Below are positions 35,403 to 45,499 of a DNA stretch of 64,000 nt, piece after piece. The translations under genes were made by a program, and so were the position numbers. The notes under the pieces were generated by a model, which did not search any database, was not told where the DNA came from, and worked only from the letters and a program-made list of their open reading frames with translations. Numbering within the stretch: the first letter of the stretch is position 1; each line of letters starts with the position of its first letter. Where the stretch lies: contig JANTQA010000072.1 in assembly GCA_027625915.1 (NCBI GenBank), positions 558,001 to 622,000 of the forward strand, read 5' to 3'. Origin of the DNA: Anaeramoeba flamelloides (lineage: Eukaryota > Metamonada > Anaeramoebidae).

Positions 35403-38400
35403 ATGATGAAGAAAATTTCTCAAATCATCCCAAAATATTCCTCAAGCGATGACACAACCAAAAAATTTGTGCAAATATTGATCTTTGTAACCTTTTTGGT
35501 TCTTGTTTCGACATTCTTTATCAAAACAGATCCAAGTTTTGAACCAGGTATAAGCATAAAGAATTTTCAGCACAGCTACCAAAACACAACGTGTCGAGGC
35601 AGGATCTTATTATTGCATTTCACTGTGCCATTATTTGATCGCAAGGGATCTGATTTACGCTTTTCGCATTTAATAACTGCCCTCAGATCTGAAGGCTATT
35701 CGATTGTCTATTTGTCGTACCAAAAGGAAAGGGTGCAAAGGAGGTATCATTTAAAGTATTTAAAAGAAGAATTTGGAGCTGAAGTGTATATTAGGCCAAC
35801 GAATCTACAGAGCATTAAGGGCTACGAGTCTATTGAAAGGGCAGTCTTCTTTTTTTAGCCCACAATCAAGTATTGGGAATGGCTAAATGATTTTTTAAGG
35901 GAGCTGAAACAAAGCTCTCCAAATTGCGAAATCATAACCTTAATCGACAAGTTGCATTGGCAAAGGTTCAAGCACTTATCCGAAAAGGGTGCAAATTTAA
36001 AAAAGGATTATGGTTGGCTCCACCCCTCGTGGCAATTAATCAAATATGGCACATTAAGGATCCTAAGGGAATCTGACAAATTAGCCTTTTTTTCACAAGA
36101 AAATCTCAAAGATATCGAAAAGGAATTGCCACACCGCAAAAAGGACATGTCCATTTTGCCATATGTGGTCATACCAAAAGAAAAGCAAAATTTAAATACG
36201 AAAAACAAAAATAATAATTTAATCAAATACAACCCCAATTTCAAGAAGGAGAGGCAATTAATTGAAATTAAAAATGCTTACCAAACCGATCCGTTGGTCT
36301 TGCCATTTGAAAAAAGGAACGGGTTTATTTTTTTCAGTTACAACAACCCAGAAATTGTCGGGCCATTTGCATGGTTTATCGAAAATGTTTTTGATAAATT
36401 GCCTAACAACCAAGACAAAATTTTCCACGTTGCCGGTAGTATTTGTAGATCATTAAAATCAAGATATTCGCAGAGTAAGGACATTATATTACATGGCATC
36501 GTTTCTGAAAATAAACTGTCCCAAATGCTGTCTTCTGTTAAAATGATGATCAACCCCTCAATCGGAGTTGGTGGCATTTCGACGAAAAATCTGCATTCAA
36601 TGGAAAGAGGCCTGCCCTTTGTTTTCACTTTTGATTCGATGAGGGCAATTAATCTGGATTTGAAGATTATTGAACCTCAAAAATTACCCATTTGCAATAG
36701 TTATGATAATGAATGCTTTCATAAATTTACTAATTTATTATTAAACGACAAGCAATATTGGGAAACGATCTCAAAAATTGCATATATCCACATCAGAGAG
36801 AAATTTCAAATGAACAATTTATTAACCGCTATTCATTCTTTATCAAGTTCAAAGGATAATAATAATGATAATGATGATAATGGTAATAATGATAATAAGA
36901 ATGATGATGATGATCGTAATGATGGTAATAGTATTGGTGGTAATGATGATAAAAGATATTTAGTTATTTTGATGATAGGTGAAAATGTTAATAATGATTT
37001 AAATTTATTTAAAAGTAATTTAAAAGTGCTAATAAAAAAATTAAATATGAAGGGGATCAAACTGGATATTAATATTTTAATAGTTGAAGAAACGAATATT
37101 AATTTGGAAAATAATAATAATCAATATCTCCAATCTGGAAAGAAAATTGAAGCATATTTAAAAGAAATCAATGGTATTTTCTCAATACGCTTAATTCTTT
37201 CAAATAGAATTGAAAAAATCAAAAGTCATTATAATTTATTAAAAATTAATTCAATAATTGAAAACCAATTAAATTTAAATCATAAAAAAATTTTATTAAT
37301 ATTTGATCAAATTATTAATAAAAACGATATTAATAATTTAATAAATTATTCTAAATTTACTGATTTATATTGTTTATCCATTTTTAATAAACGTGGTGAA
37401 ATTGGTGGTAGTGGTGGTGGTCGTAGTAGTAGTGATTTCGATTTGGATTTCGATGATAATGACGATGATTTTGATAAGAATGATGATGGTATAATAATTG
37501 ATAACAACAATTATATCATTGACATTAAAACGGGCAAAAGGATGCTTTTGAAAAGTGAAACTGACGGATTGCAAAAAGAAAGAAATCTAAATTTATTGCA
37601 AGTTTTTACATGCAATTCGCCAATAATGTTAATTAACTCAAAACCGTTTCTTTATGAAAAAATTAAATTTCGAACCCCAAATGAATTTGAAAAATCGATT
37701 AATATTCCGATGAATTCTTTATTGTCAATGGATCTATGGAAATACAAATATCAAAAAAATTATATTGATTTAAATTATCAGGATGAATATGACCATGATT
37801 ATCATTTGGACGGGCGAACTCTGAATGATATGCAAATGAGTTTAAAAGAAAAGGCAGTGGATTACCCGCCTATTCAAATCGAGATTTGTAAGGGCAATAA
37901 ATTGGATGATTGTAAATATATCAAAAATCTAATCAAGCAAACCATTGGCTTAATTGGTAATTTGTTTGAGTCGGTAGATATCGCAAAAAAAAACAAACAG
38001 TTGTCGAATGTAATCTATAATAAAATGTCAAATCAATTTGAATTATTGACTTTCCCAAATGATAATGCAGACCCTAGGAATATTTTTTATGATAACGACG
38101 AACTTGGGTTTACTAAAAGTTTCAAATTTTATAAAAAGCAATCATTATCTTTGGGTTTAATGATCGATTCCACATTCCCGCCTTCATTTGAATCCCAATT
38201 ACAACACATAAAAAGAGCTTTGTTATTCCATTATTATTACGGTTCTTTGCCAAGCTGTTGTGTCGCGCAAATAAATAGCAACTATGACGAAATTTGGGTA
38301 AACCATGATTACTTAAAGGGTGTCTTAATGAAAGATGGTGTTGCTAATTCAAAAATCCAAACTATCCATCCATTAATTAATGATTATTATTTTTCAGATC

Positions 38401-39260
38401 AAGTTCAACAATTGAAAAGTGAGAGTGATTCGGTGACTTTTCTTTATTATGGAGACTTTTCGAAACAATCCGGAATAGATATTTTAATCGATGCCTTTTT
38501 ACAGGCCTTTTCGCCAAGCAATATCAATAAAATTAATAACCGTTTTAAGGACAACAAAGATAATTATAATGATAATGAACCTCAAGTGCATTTGAAAATA
38601 ATTTTAAAAGTTGTAACAAATCTTAATTTGTATTTAAATCCAAAATATTCAAAAGCGGACAAAGATGATCTGTATAAATATTCTTATAAATATTCAAATT
38701 CAAACCCAAATCCTAAGCAATTTGCTTTTGATTTATTGAAAAGGATCAATTACCCAAAATATTTTAAAAGAGATCACCAAATTGAAATTATTGATGATTT
38801 TAATCCCCAATCACATCGAGAAATTGCTCAATTGTTGGTTAACGCAGATTGGTTGATTTCCCCTTTCCGTAACTTTCCAAAGGATAATTTACTTTCGGAA
38901 TCTCTAGCTGTTGGTACCCCTTTAATTACGACTCATGCTAATGGTCTATTTGCGGATATGGTACCGCCAGAGGTTTCTTTATCAATACAATCTTCGTTGG
39001 TAAAATGTGAAAACTTCCCTTGTAATAATCCTAAAAATTGTATATGTGTAAATGAAAGCTGCTTATTAACTAATAGCGAGTTAACTTGGTTCGATCCAAA
39101 TGTTAAGTCCTTACAAAGTGTGATGGAAGACGCATATTTAAAATATCAAAAAAAAATTGATTACCTTAAAATTAGAAAATATGTTCAAGATTTGGAAAAA
39201 AAAAATCAAATTCATTCTGAAAAGATTTTAAATGAGCTATTAAAAGTTAAATTCGGTTAG
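35403..39260 (+). CDS. Membrane-anchored tandem GT4-type glycosyltransferase with in-frame TAG
   Basis: ATG-ATG start at 35403; 1,285 codon positions to TAG at 39258-39260, interrupted by TAG at 35856-35858 (codon 152). A signal-anchor (about residues 22-40, Phe-Val-Gln-Ile-Leu-Ile-Phe) follows a short cytosolic tail, so a Golgi/ER type II enzyme is likely. The first GT-B-like domain (about 60-460) has the donor-site motif Gly-Val-Gly-Gly-Ile-Ser-Thr-Lys and Met-Glu-Arg-Gly-Leu-Pro. A low-complexity, partly ordered middle follows. The second GT4-like domain (about 905-1270) has Tyr-Gly-Asp-Phe-Ser-Lys-Gln-Ser-Gly and Glu-Ser-Leu-Ala-Val-Gly-Thr-Pro. Sugar and acceptor are unknown. Sequence on both sides of codon 152 is protein-like and in the same frame. 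A frame overlapping the start (35326-35452) also looks partly coding, so the N-terminus may be longer. Confidence 0.7.
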
Positions 39261-41992
39261 TTTTTTTTTGGATTTTTTATCTATATGTTTTTATCGGATT
39301 TTAACGATCAAAATATTTCTTGTTTAGATTCCTTTTTTGTGGTTTTTTAATTATGTATGTAATAATTAACTTTTTTAACGAAATTTGTTTTTTTTTTTGA
39401 TTAAAAAAAAAAATTGAAGATATTACTTTTATTCGTCTATAAATAAAACAAATAAATATTTATTTTTGAATTGCTAATTTTTGGTCTTTATCGGATTGAA
39501 AAAAAAAATAGTAATTTTGTAATCGCTTGATCAAAAAAATGTAAAAGAATTAGTAAAGTTAAGCATAATGTTTTCGTGTGGGTTGGTAATTATTAAATAT
39601 TAAGATGTGGTTATTAACGTTAAACTTTATTTATAAACTCTTTTTCAAATATTGTGACTCGCCTGAAATAATAAATTGAAAAAAAAAATTATCCTTTAGT
39701 ATTCAAGAACAATTAATAACTAAATCTGATTTGTAATTCAATTGTAAGTCATTCTAAATATATAAAAGCCTGATATTTTAAAAAGTAAAAAAAATAAAAC
39801 CAAAAACTAAAAAAAAGTGAGTCAGAATTTTTGAAATGATGATTTCGGATTTTTTATTACCGAACTTTCACTGAAAAAAAGTTGAACAACAATATTTTTT
39901 ATGAATAATTAAATTCATTTTCAAAGACAGTACATAGTATCAATTTTCATAGTGATCATTGGTATTTTCGAAGATTTCTTTTTTTTTACAAGATCTTTTT
40001 TTAAAAAAAAGAAAAAGAAAAAAATACCAAAAGACAAAAAAAAGAAAAGCAAAACAAAATTTTGCAAAATTAGAAAAAATGTTTCTGATCCAAAAATTTG
40101 AAAATATTTTTTTGTTAAGAATATTGGAATAAACCCTCCAAACAGCTTCCATAAACATTATAAAGTGAGTCAAAATTTTTGAAAAATAGTTTAATTTATT
40201 ATTTGTTTAATGTCATTTTTTTGAAAAATCTTTAAAAGATTTGTTTAAAAGATTCTGTGAATATTTAAATAGTTTTGTGAATACCAGATATGAAATGGTC
40301 AATTAATATATCTATTGAATTAAAATAGTTATATTTCCCTTTTTTTAAAAATTTGTTACAGGATTTTTCATAAAAAAAAACATTTTTTTTTTATCTCTAT
40401 AATTTCATTTTTAGAATTAATAAATAAAGAAAAAACAGAAAACTTTTTTTTTTTTTTTTAAAAATTAATAAAATAAGAAATTGTTCGATTTTATTTAATG
40501 AAAGAAGTTTTTTCCTATATTTCTGTGATAGTGAATAAAATCATAATAATTTAATAACAAGAAAAGTAAAAAAAAAAATATTTTTTTTATCAAATATTAA
40601 GTTTTGAAATACAAAAAAGTGTGTTCAAAGACTTAATATATATTGAAAAATAATCAGTTTTTTTTTTAATCTATGTGTTTTTTATTAAAGAATAAAAATA
40701 GGCAATAATTTTTTTAACAAAGTTATAACTAGTTATAAAATGAAGATTACTAAAAGTTAAATTACAATCCAGTAAAACATCATTCGTTGGATATCTTAGA
40801 ATGTATGGCAACTTTTCTAGACAGATTTAAAGTGGATTTTTATCCAAAGTGCAAGTCTTTGGATAACGTTTTACCTTCTTATATCTTATATTTACATTTT
40901 TTTTTTTTTTTCATTTGGGTTTGAAGTAAAATGAAGGTGGCAAGCGGGGATTGAAAATAAAAAAAATGTTAACGGGGGGGTGAAACGTTGGTTCTATGTT
41001 CCCAGTGTGGGTACCAAATATAATATATAATTGGTTTAATTTAAATATGGGATAGCTAATAGGTGAAAAACAGAAATTAAAAAGTGTTAATTCATCTTTT
41101 CCATTCAAATACAACAAAAAAAAACAAAGAACTTGTGGTAGAATTATAAAAATCAAAAAGGGAAAAAATTAAGGGACTCTATCAATGTATTCTTTGCATG
41201 TGTTACTAGAGTGGTTAGCAGTACATTTATTACATTTAAAAAAACTTACATCAAATGGTAATGATAAAATTTAAATTTTTGGATTATTTTTACAAAATTA
41301 GGAAATGTATCAAAAACTATTGTATACTTTGTAAATTTGATCTAGTTTTGAAACTTGAAATCTTTTGTTTCTCTTACTGTATATTCACTACACTTATTTA
41401 AAAAAATAATACTGTTTTATAAATAGTATAAATATACTGAGATTCGGATAATAAAAGGGAAAATTTTTCATTTTGTATATCTTTTCTTATATTCAAACCA
41501 AGATTTACAATAAATTTATTGTGATCTTTATTTTTTTATTTGGTACTTTCTTTCCATGATATATTTTGGGGTAAGGAGATAATAATACATGAAAGGGTAA
41601 TAATTTTATGATTGAAAAGTGATAAAATCAGTTGAAATTTTGTAATGTTTAAATTCCAAATATAAGTCGAATAAAAAAAAAAAAAAACAATAGAAAATAA
41701 GTAAAGTATTATGTCAAACAAAATTGATCATGTTTTAGTAAACATAATAAAAAGAACAAATTTTCATTCATATTTTCGAAAAAAAAAAAACAACAATATA
41801 AATAAATGATAATTATCTAACATTCCAAAAGGGGAAGAATAATCAAATCTTCACCTTTGGAATAAAAAAATAATTAGTTTCTCTGTTTTTAAAACCTTTT
41901 TTTGGAAAGCTGAAGGAAAGGACCATTCCTTTTAACTGTTCACGGATTGTAATTGTTCTTTAAATTGTTCTAAAATTTCATAAAAGTCTATA
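39261..41992. other. Gene-free interval of about 2.7 kb
   Basis: 3' flank of the glycosyltransferase gene, the M2 element at 39636-40191, then A/T-rich sequence with one G7 run (40974-40980). An 81-codon minus-strand frame at 40911-41156 has no recognisable content. Confidence 0.55.
39636..40191 (-). mobile_element. M2 TIR element, copy b
   Basis: 556 bp, inverted relative to the copy at 675-1259. Its ends read inward start AACTCTTTTTCAAATATTGT (left) and AACTATTTTTCAAAAATTTT (right), each followed by GACTC. TA lies at 39634-39635 and 40192-40193. The interior is colinear with copy a, including the subterminal GACTCAC block at about 39818. Confidence 0.8.
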
Positions 41993-42458
41993 CTGTTGAG
42001 AGAAAAATGTTGGACACAGAAAAATGGTTGGACAGCATTTTTAATTGGGAAGATTAGTAAAATTGAAAATCAAATCCTATTGATAACTAAGTGACTTTTA
42101 TATAAATCCAAGCTTAAATGTGTTACAAGTTCATTAATATGTGGTTTGTGTAGAATACTCATTTGAATGGTTGATAACTAAAGTAGATCATGCTATTTTA
42201 ACAAAAAACCAAGTTTTAGTAAAGTTTACTATTAATTCCAAAAATAATAATTTTTAAACTTTCTTTAGATTATAAGAGAGAAGGTTTTGAAAAAGTAGAA
42301 TTACATTAGTCCTTATTCTAATAAGTAGATTATTGTTATTTTCTTTAGTTATTTCACAAATGATTGAAATTAAAAACCCATTTTCAGTTTCTCTTAATGT
42401 TCAAAATTGAAATTGCTGTCCAACTATTTTTCTCTTTCCAACATTTTTCTCTCAACAG
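41993..42458. mobile_element. M5 TIR element
   Basis: 466 bp with inverted ends of 43 bp (three mismatches). Both begin CTGTTGAGAGAAAAATGTTG and then GA; the inner part carries GGTTGGACAG or GTTGGACAG. Flanks are TA on the left and TT on the right, so a TA duplication with one change is likely. Non-coding, no second copy in the window. Confidence 0.8.
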
Positions 42459-42542
42459 TTAGATCAATGTGTTGTATTTCTGATTGGAATTTCAATTCAA
42501 AAAAAAGAAATATTTTTTTTTTATTATTTCCCAGAGGAGTTT

Positions 42543-42830
42543 TTAATTCATCTTATTTACCCGAATTCCTAAATTGTGATTTAGGAATTTTGTTAATAAC
42601 CCAAAAATAAATTTTTTATCCACTATGGCAAATAAATGTGATGAATCTCTATTTCTAATAATATCAAAAAGAGTAATAATATTATTTTTTAATATATTAG
42701 AAATGTTAAATTTTTTTGATTCAGATATCCAGATTTTAAGATTATTTTCATAGACTAGGCAGTTCCAGAGAAAATGATCCAAATCTTCAAAAAAAAAGAA
42801 ATATGCCTTTAGTGCCCGATTCCTGTTTCA
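42543..42830 (-). repeat. Coding-type repeat fragment, copy 2 (LINE-like tail?)
   Basis: Minus-strand frame open for about 90 codons, ending in a stop near 42543. Its last 60 codons are the homologue of the fragment at 6962-7165. Upstream, Glu-Asp-Leu-Asp-His-Phe-Leu-Trp-Asn-Cys-Leu-Val-Tyr resembles the His/Cys tail found after reverse transcriptase/RNase H in some LINEs. No reverse transcriptase motif remains. The block sits between the M5 element and the piggyBac relic. Confidence 0.5.
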
Positions 42831-42978
42831 ATCAAAAAAAAAAAATTTTTTTTTTTTCGCGATTTTACTATAAATTGAGTTTAAACTCAAACGAGAAGAA
42901 AAACCTTAAATTTTGATTACATATTCACCAAAAAAGATAAAAATACAAAGAACCTATTAAATTTTTTATTTTAGTTAA

Positions 42979-42980
<2 letters not shown>

Positions 42981-43051
<71 letters not shown>
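42981..43051. repeat. Compound (TA)n(GT)n microsatellite
   Basis: About 19 TA units followed directly by about 16 GT units, just below the C-terminal end of the piggyBac relic. Alternating purine-pyrimidine sequence of this kind is prone to slippage. Confidence 0.95.
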
Positions 43052-43054
<3 letters not shown>

Positions 43055-43079
43055 ATAATAAAAATAATATAAATTATAA

Positions 43080-44862
43080 TTATTTAAATTTTGTTGTATT
43101 TTTAATGCTAATCTGATGTTTTAAGGACCAATGTAAGGTTTCAAAACACTTTAAATGTAGATGCATTTTACATTCAAAACAATGAAATGGTGTTGATGAA
43201 CTTTTTTTCAGTTGTTTTCTACAATAAAAGCAATCTGTCCTGTGATTCACTCTTTTTAAAATATGAATTCTATCAGATATTTTTGAGTTTTTCCCAACCA
43301 ATTCTTCGGCCAATTTTACTAAAAAAATATTTTGTTTCTTTAGTATTAGTTTTTTTTCAAATGTTCTTCAGTATTGTTTTTTCTGTAGATTACTTGGGTG
43401 TTGTGCATGATAATTTTAAAAAAATAAAAAAAGTAGGACCCTTTTCCAACTTTTATTACGATGATTAAATAAACAAGTATGTATATTTTGATTAGCTTTG
43501 TCTACGTAATCCATTTCTTTTGAATATTGATCACATAATTTTGGTTTTATTTTTGTTGGTGATTTTTTTCTTTTACACTCAACAGGGCTATCGTCATAAC
43601 AATTTGAAACTAAACAAACATCATTTGACCCATTTTTTTTCTTCTTTTTTATCTTTAAAAAAAAGTCGCAACAACTCTTTTTGTTTCTTTCTTTTCTAAT
43701 GGTGAAACTATTTTATTATCTAAATTATTTTTCTGAATCTCTTTACATAATAACAAATTTTTTGTGGAAAATTGATGTAGTAACTGAATTGCCGAAATTA
43801 AAAGTTGTAGTTTTATTTCGATTAAAATTAATTTGATTCCCAAGATCTTCTAAAATAGAATTTTCTTCAGTAATTCCTAATTCAAAATCACGATAACAAG
43901 TCCTCCATTTTCCATTTTCAACCAATTTCCCTAAACTATTTTTAAATATCTTAGAGGTTCTATCTTTCCTACACATAAGAGTGAAATTAACACCAAGATC
44001 TAAAAGTTCTTTAACAGATTTAGTTGATCCAAAATAAGCATCTGCAATAACTTTAAAATAAAATTTGGGGGTATTTTTCAAGAGGGAGATGTTTTGTCAA
44101 TTTTAATAATGTTTCGTGGGTAGTTTCGTATTGTCCCGAATAAAGATCCCAACAATAATAATAATTATCAGAATCCGCTAAAACCCAAATTTTCAAGCCT
44201 TGTTTTTGTGGTTTTCTCGGCATTCTGACAATCATTTTACATCGACATTTTGTTTTGATCAATGTTTCATCAATTACAACTTGGTTGCTTAATTCCCAAT
44301 TTTCCATGCATTTTTTTATTTTTTAATAATCTTTCTTACTTGATCAAAACTTGTTTTATTATTGAACCTCCAACATCTATGTATTGCTTGAAATCTTCCC
44401 CTAGACATAGTATCTTTGATCCATTTTGTCTCTAAAATTGAATTTTTTTTTCCAATGATCCGAGATATCAGTATTGGGATGTATTCCCATAGCAATAAAA
44501 CAACTTAGATAATTAAACAAATCTTTTTTTAAAAACTTTTTGTCGATTGGTAAACCTTTTGATTTCAATTGAACATCATTCAGCCTTCTTACCCTCTCTT
44601 CATTCAGTACATTTAGTAAAATTGTAATCAATTCTTGATCGAAAAAACTTTCAAAAATATCTAAAATTTTTGTTTTTTCGATTAAATTTTTGGTTGGGCA
44701 GCCTTTAAATTCCGGAATAATTTCTATATTTTCAATTGTTTCTGATTTAATTTCTTCTGATTGATTATCGGGAAATCGATTATCAAGTAAAATCCAATTT
44801 TCTCTTTTTAAAAAATTCTTAATTCTTAAGGCTTCTTTTTCTTTTTTTCTTATTTGTTTTCA
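43080..44862 (-). pseudogene. piggyBac transposase relic
   Basis: Read on the minus strand, successive blocks follow piggyBac order. An N-terminal segment (44862-44401) contains Phe-Phe-Asp-Gln-Glu-Leu-Ile. Next come Ser-Arg-Gly-Arg-Phe-Gln-Ala-Ile (about 44390), the first catalytic Asp in Val-Ile-Asp-Glu-Thr (about 44270) with Pro-Arg-Lys-Pro-Gln-Lys-Gln-Gly-Leu-Lys-Ile-Trp, and the second Asp in Ala-Asp-Ala-Tyr-Phe-Gly-Ser (about 44041). The third Asp is probably in Ser-Asn-Asp-Val-Cys (about 43620), then Met-Asp-Tyr-Val-Asp-Lys-Ala, and a Cys/His zinc domain at the C-terminus (about 43150-43260). The blocks lie in different frames, with at least four or five breaks, several at A/T homopolymers. 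The element is therefore inactive, though all three Asp positions survive. Terminal repeats and TTAA target sites were not identified. Confidence 0.85.
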
Positions 44863-45094
44863 TTTAACTATTTAATATATGTATCTATGAATAAGAATAA
44901 AAATATATTTAAAATATACAAGTTTAATAAAAAAACTGAATTAATCGCTTTAAAAAATTTTAAAAAAATATTTGAAAAACATGTGTCCTAATAAAAAAAA
45001 TCAAAATAATTTTGTTCTTTTTCGTATTTTTTTTCTGTTGGGGGGGGTCCGAATTAAACTAATTGTTTTCTCAGAAATTGATTTAATTTTGATA

Positions 45095-45495
45095 CAGTCA
45101 GTTCCACTTTTAAGAGACCCAAACTTTGAATGAAATTTAAGGAACTGAAAAAAAAATCTCTAAATTCAAGTACAAAATTTAGAATTTTAGTAAAATAATA
45201 CAGTCAGTTTCACTTTTAAGGCACAAACTTTCAACGAAATTTAAGGCACAAAAAATCTCAAATTAAGGCACAAAATTTGCAATTTCATTTTTTACAATTT
45301 ATTTTTACTAGAATTTGAATTTTGTGCTTTAATTTGAGATTTTTTTTGTGCCTTAAATTTCGTTGAAAGTTTGTGCCTTAAAAGTGAAACTGACTGTATG
45401 TAAAAAATAAAATTCGAAATCTTGTGCCTTAATTTGAAATTTTTTTGTGCCTTAAATTTCGTTGAAAGTTTGTTCTTTAAAAGTGAAACTGACTG
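45095..45495. mobile_element. M1 MITE, copy c, split by another M1
   Basis: Outer copy begins CAGTCAGTTCCACTTTTAAG at 45095 and ends AAAGTGAAACTGACTG at 45495, flanked by TA at 45093-45094 and 45496-45497. Its middle is interrupted by a second complete M1 element (45201-45396). Without the insert it would be about 200 bp, the usual M1 length. Confidence 0.85.
45201..45396. mobile_element. M1 MITE, copy d (inner, near-perfect palindrome)
   Basis: 196 bp. Left arm CAGTCAGTTTCACTTTTAAG, then GCACAAACTTTCAACG; the right arm is its almost exact complement, ending at 45396. TA at 45199-45200 and 45397-45398 is the duplicated target inside the outer copy. The low divergence between its arms makes it the youngest-looking element in the window. 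Confidence 0.9.
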
Positions 45496-45499
45496 TAGA

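Noticed and set aside
35856-35858. Reassigned TAG sense codon
   Set aside because: TAG is the terminal stop of this same gene and of the gene ending at 20103, so a genome-wide reassignment does not fit.
41195-41240. tRNA-like D-arm sequence near AGAGTGGTTAGCAG
   Set aside because: No T-arm consensus or acceptor stem pairing follows.
42981-43051. TA/GT tract as a CRISPR, telomere or satellite array
   Set aside because: A simple compound dinucleotide repeat with no spacers and no telomere-like unit.
45043-45055. GGGGGGGGTCC near TTAA as the piggyBac terminal repeat
   Set aside because: A TTAA-like site is nearby, but no matching inverted end was found on the other side of the relic.
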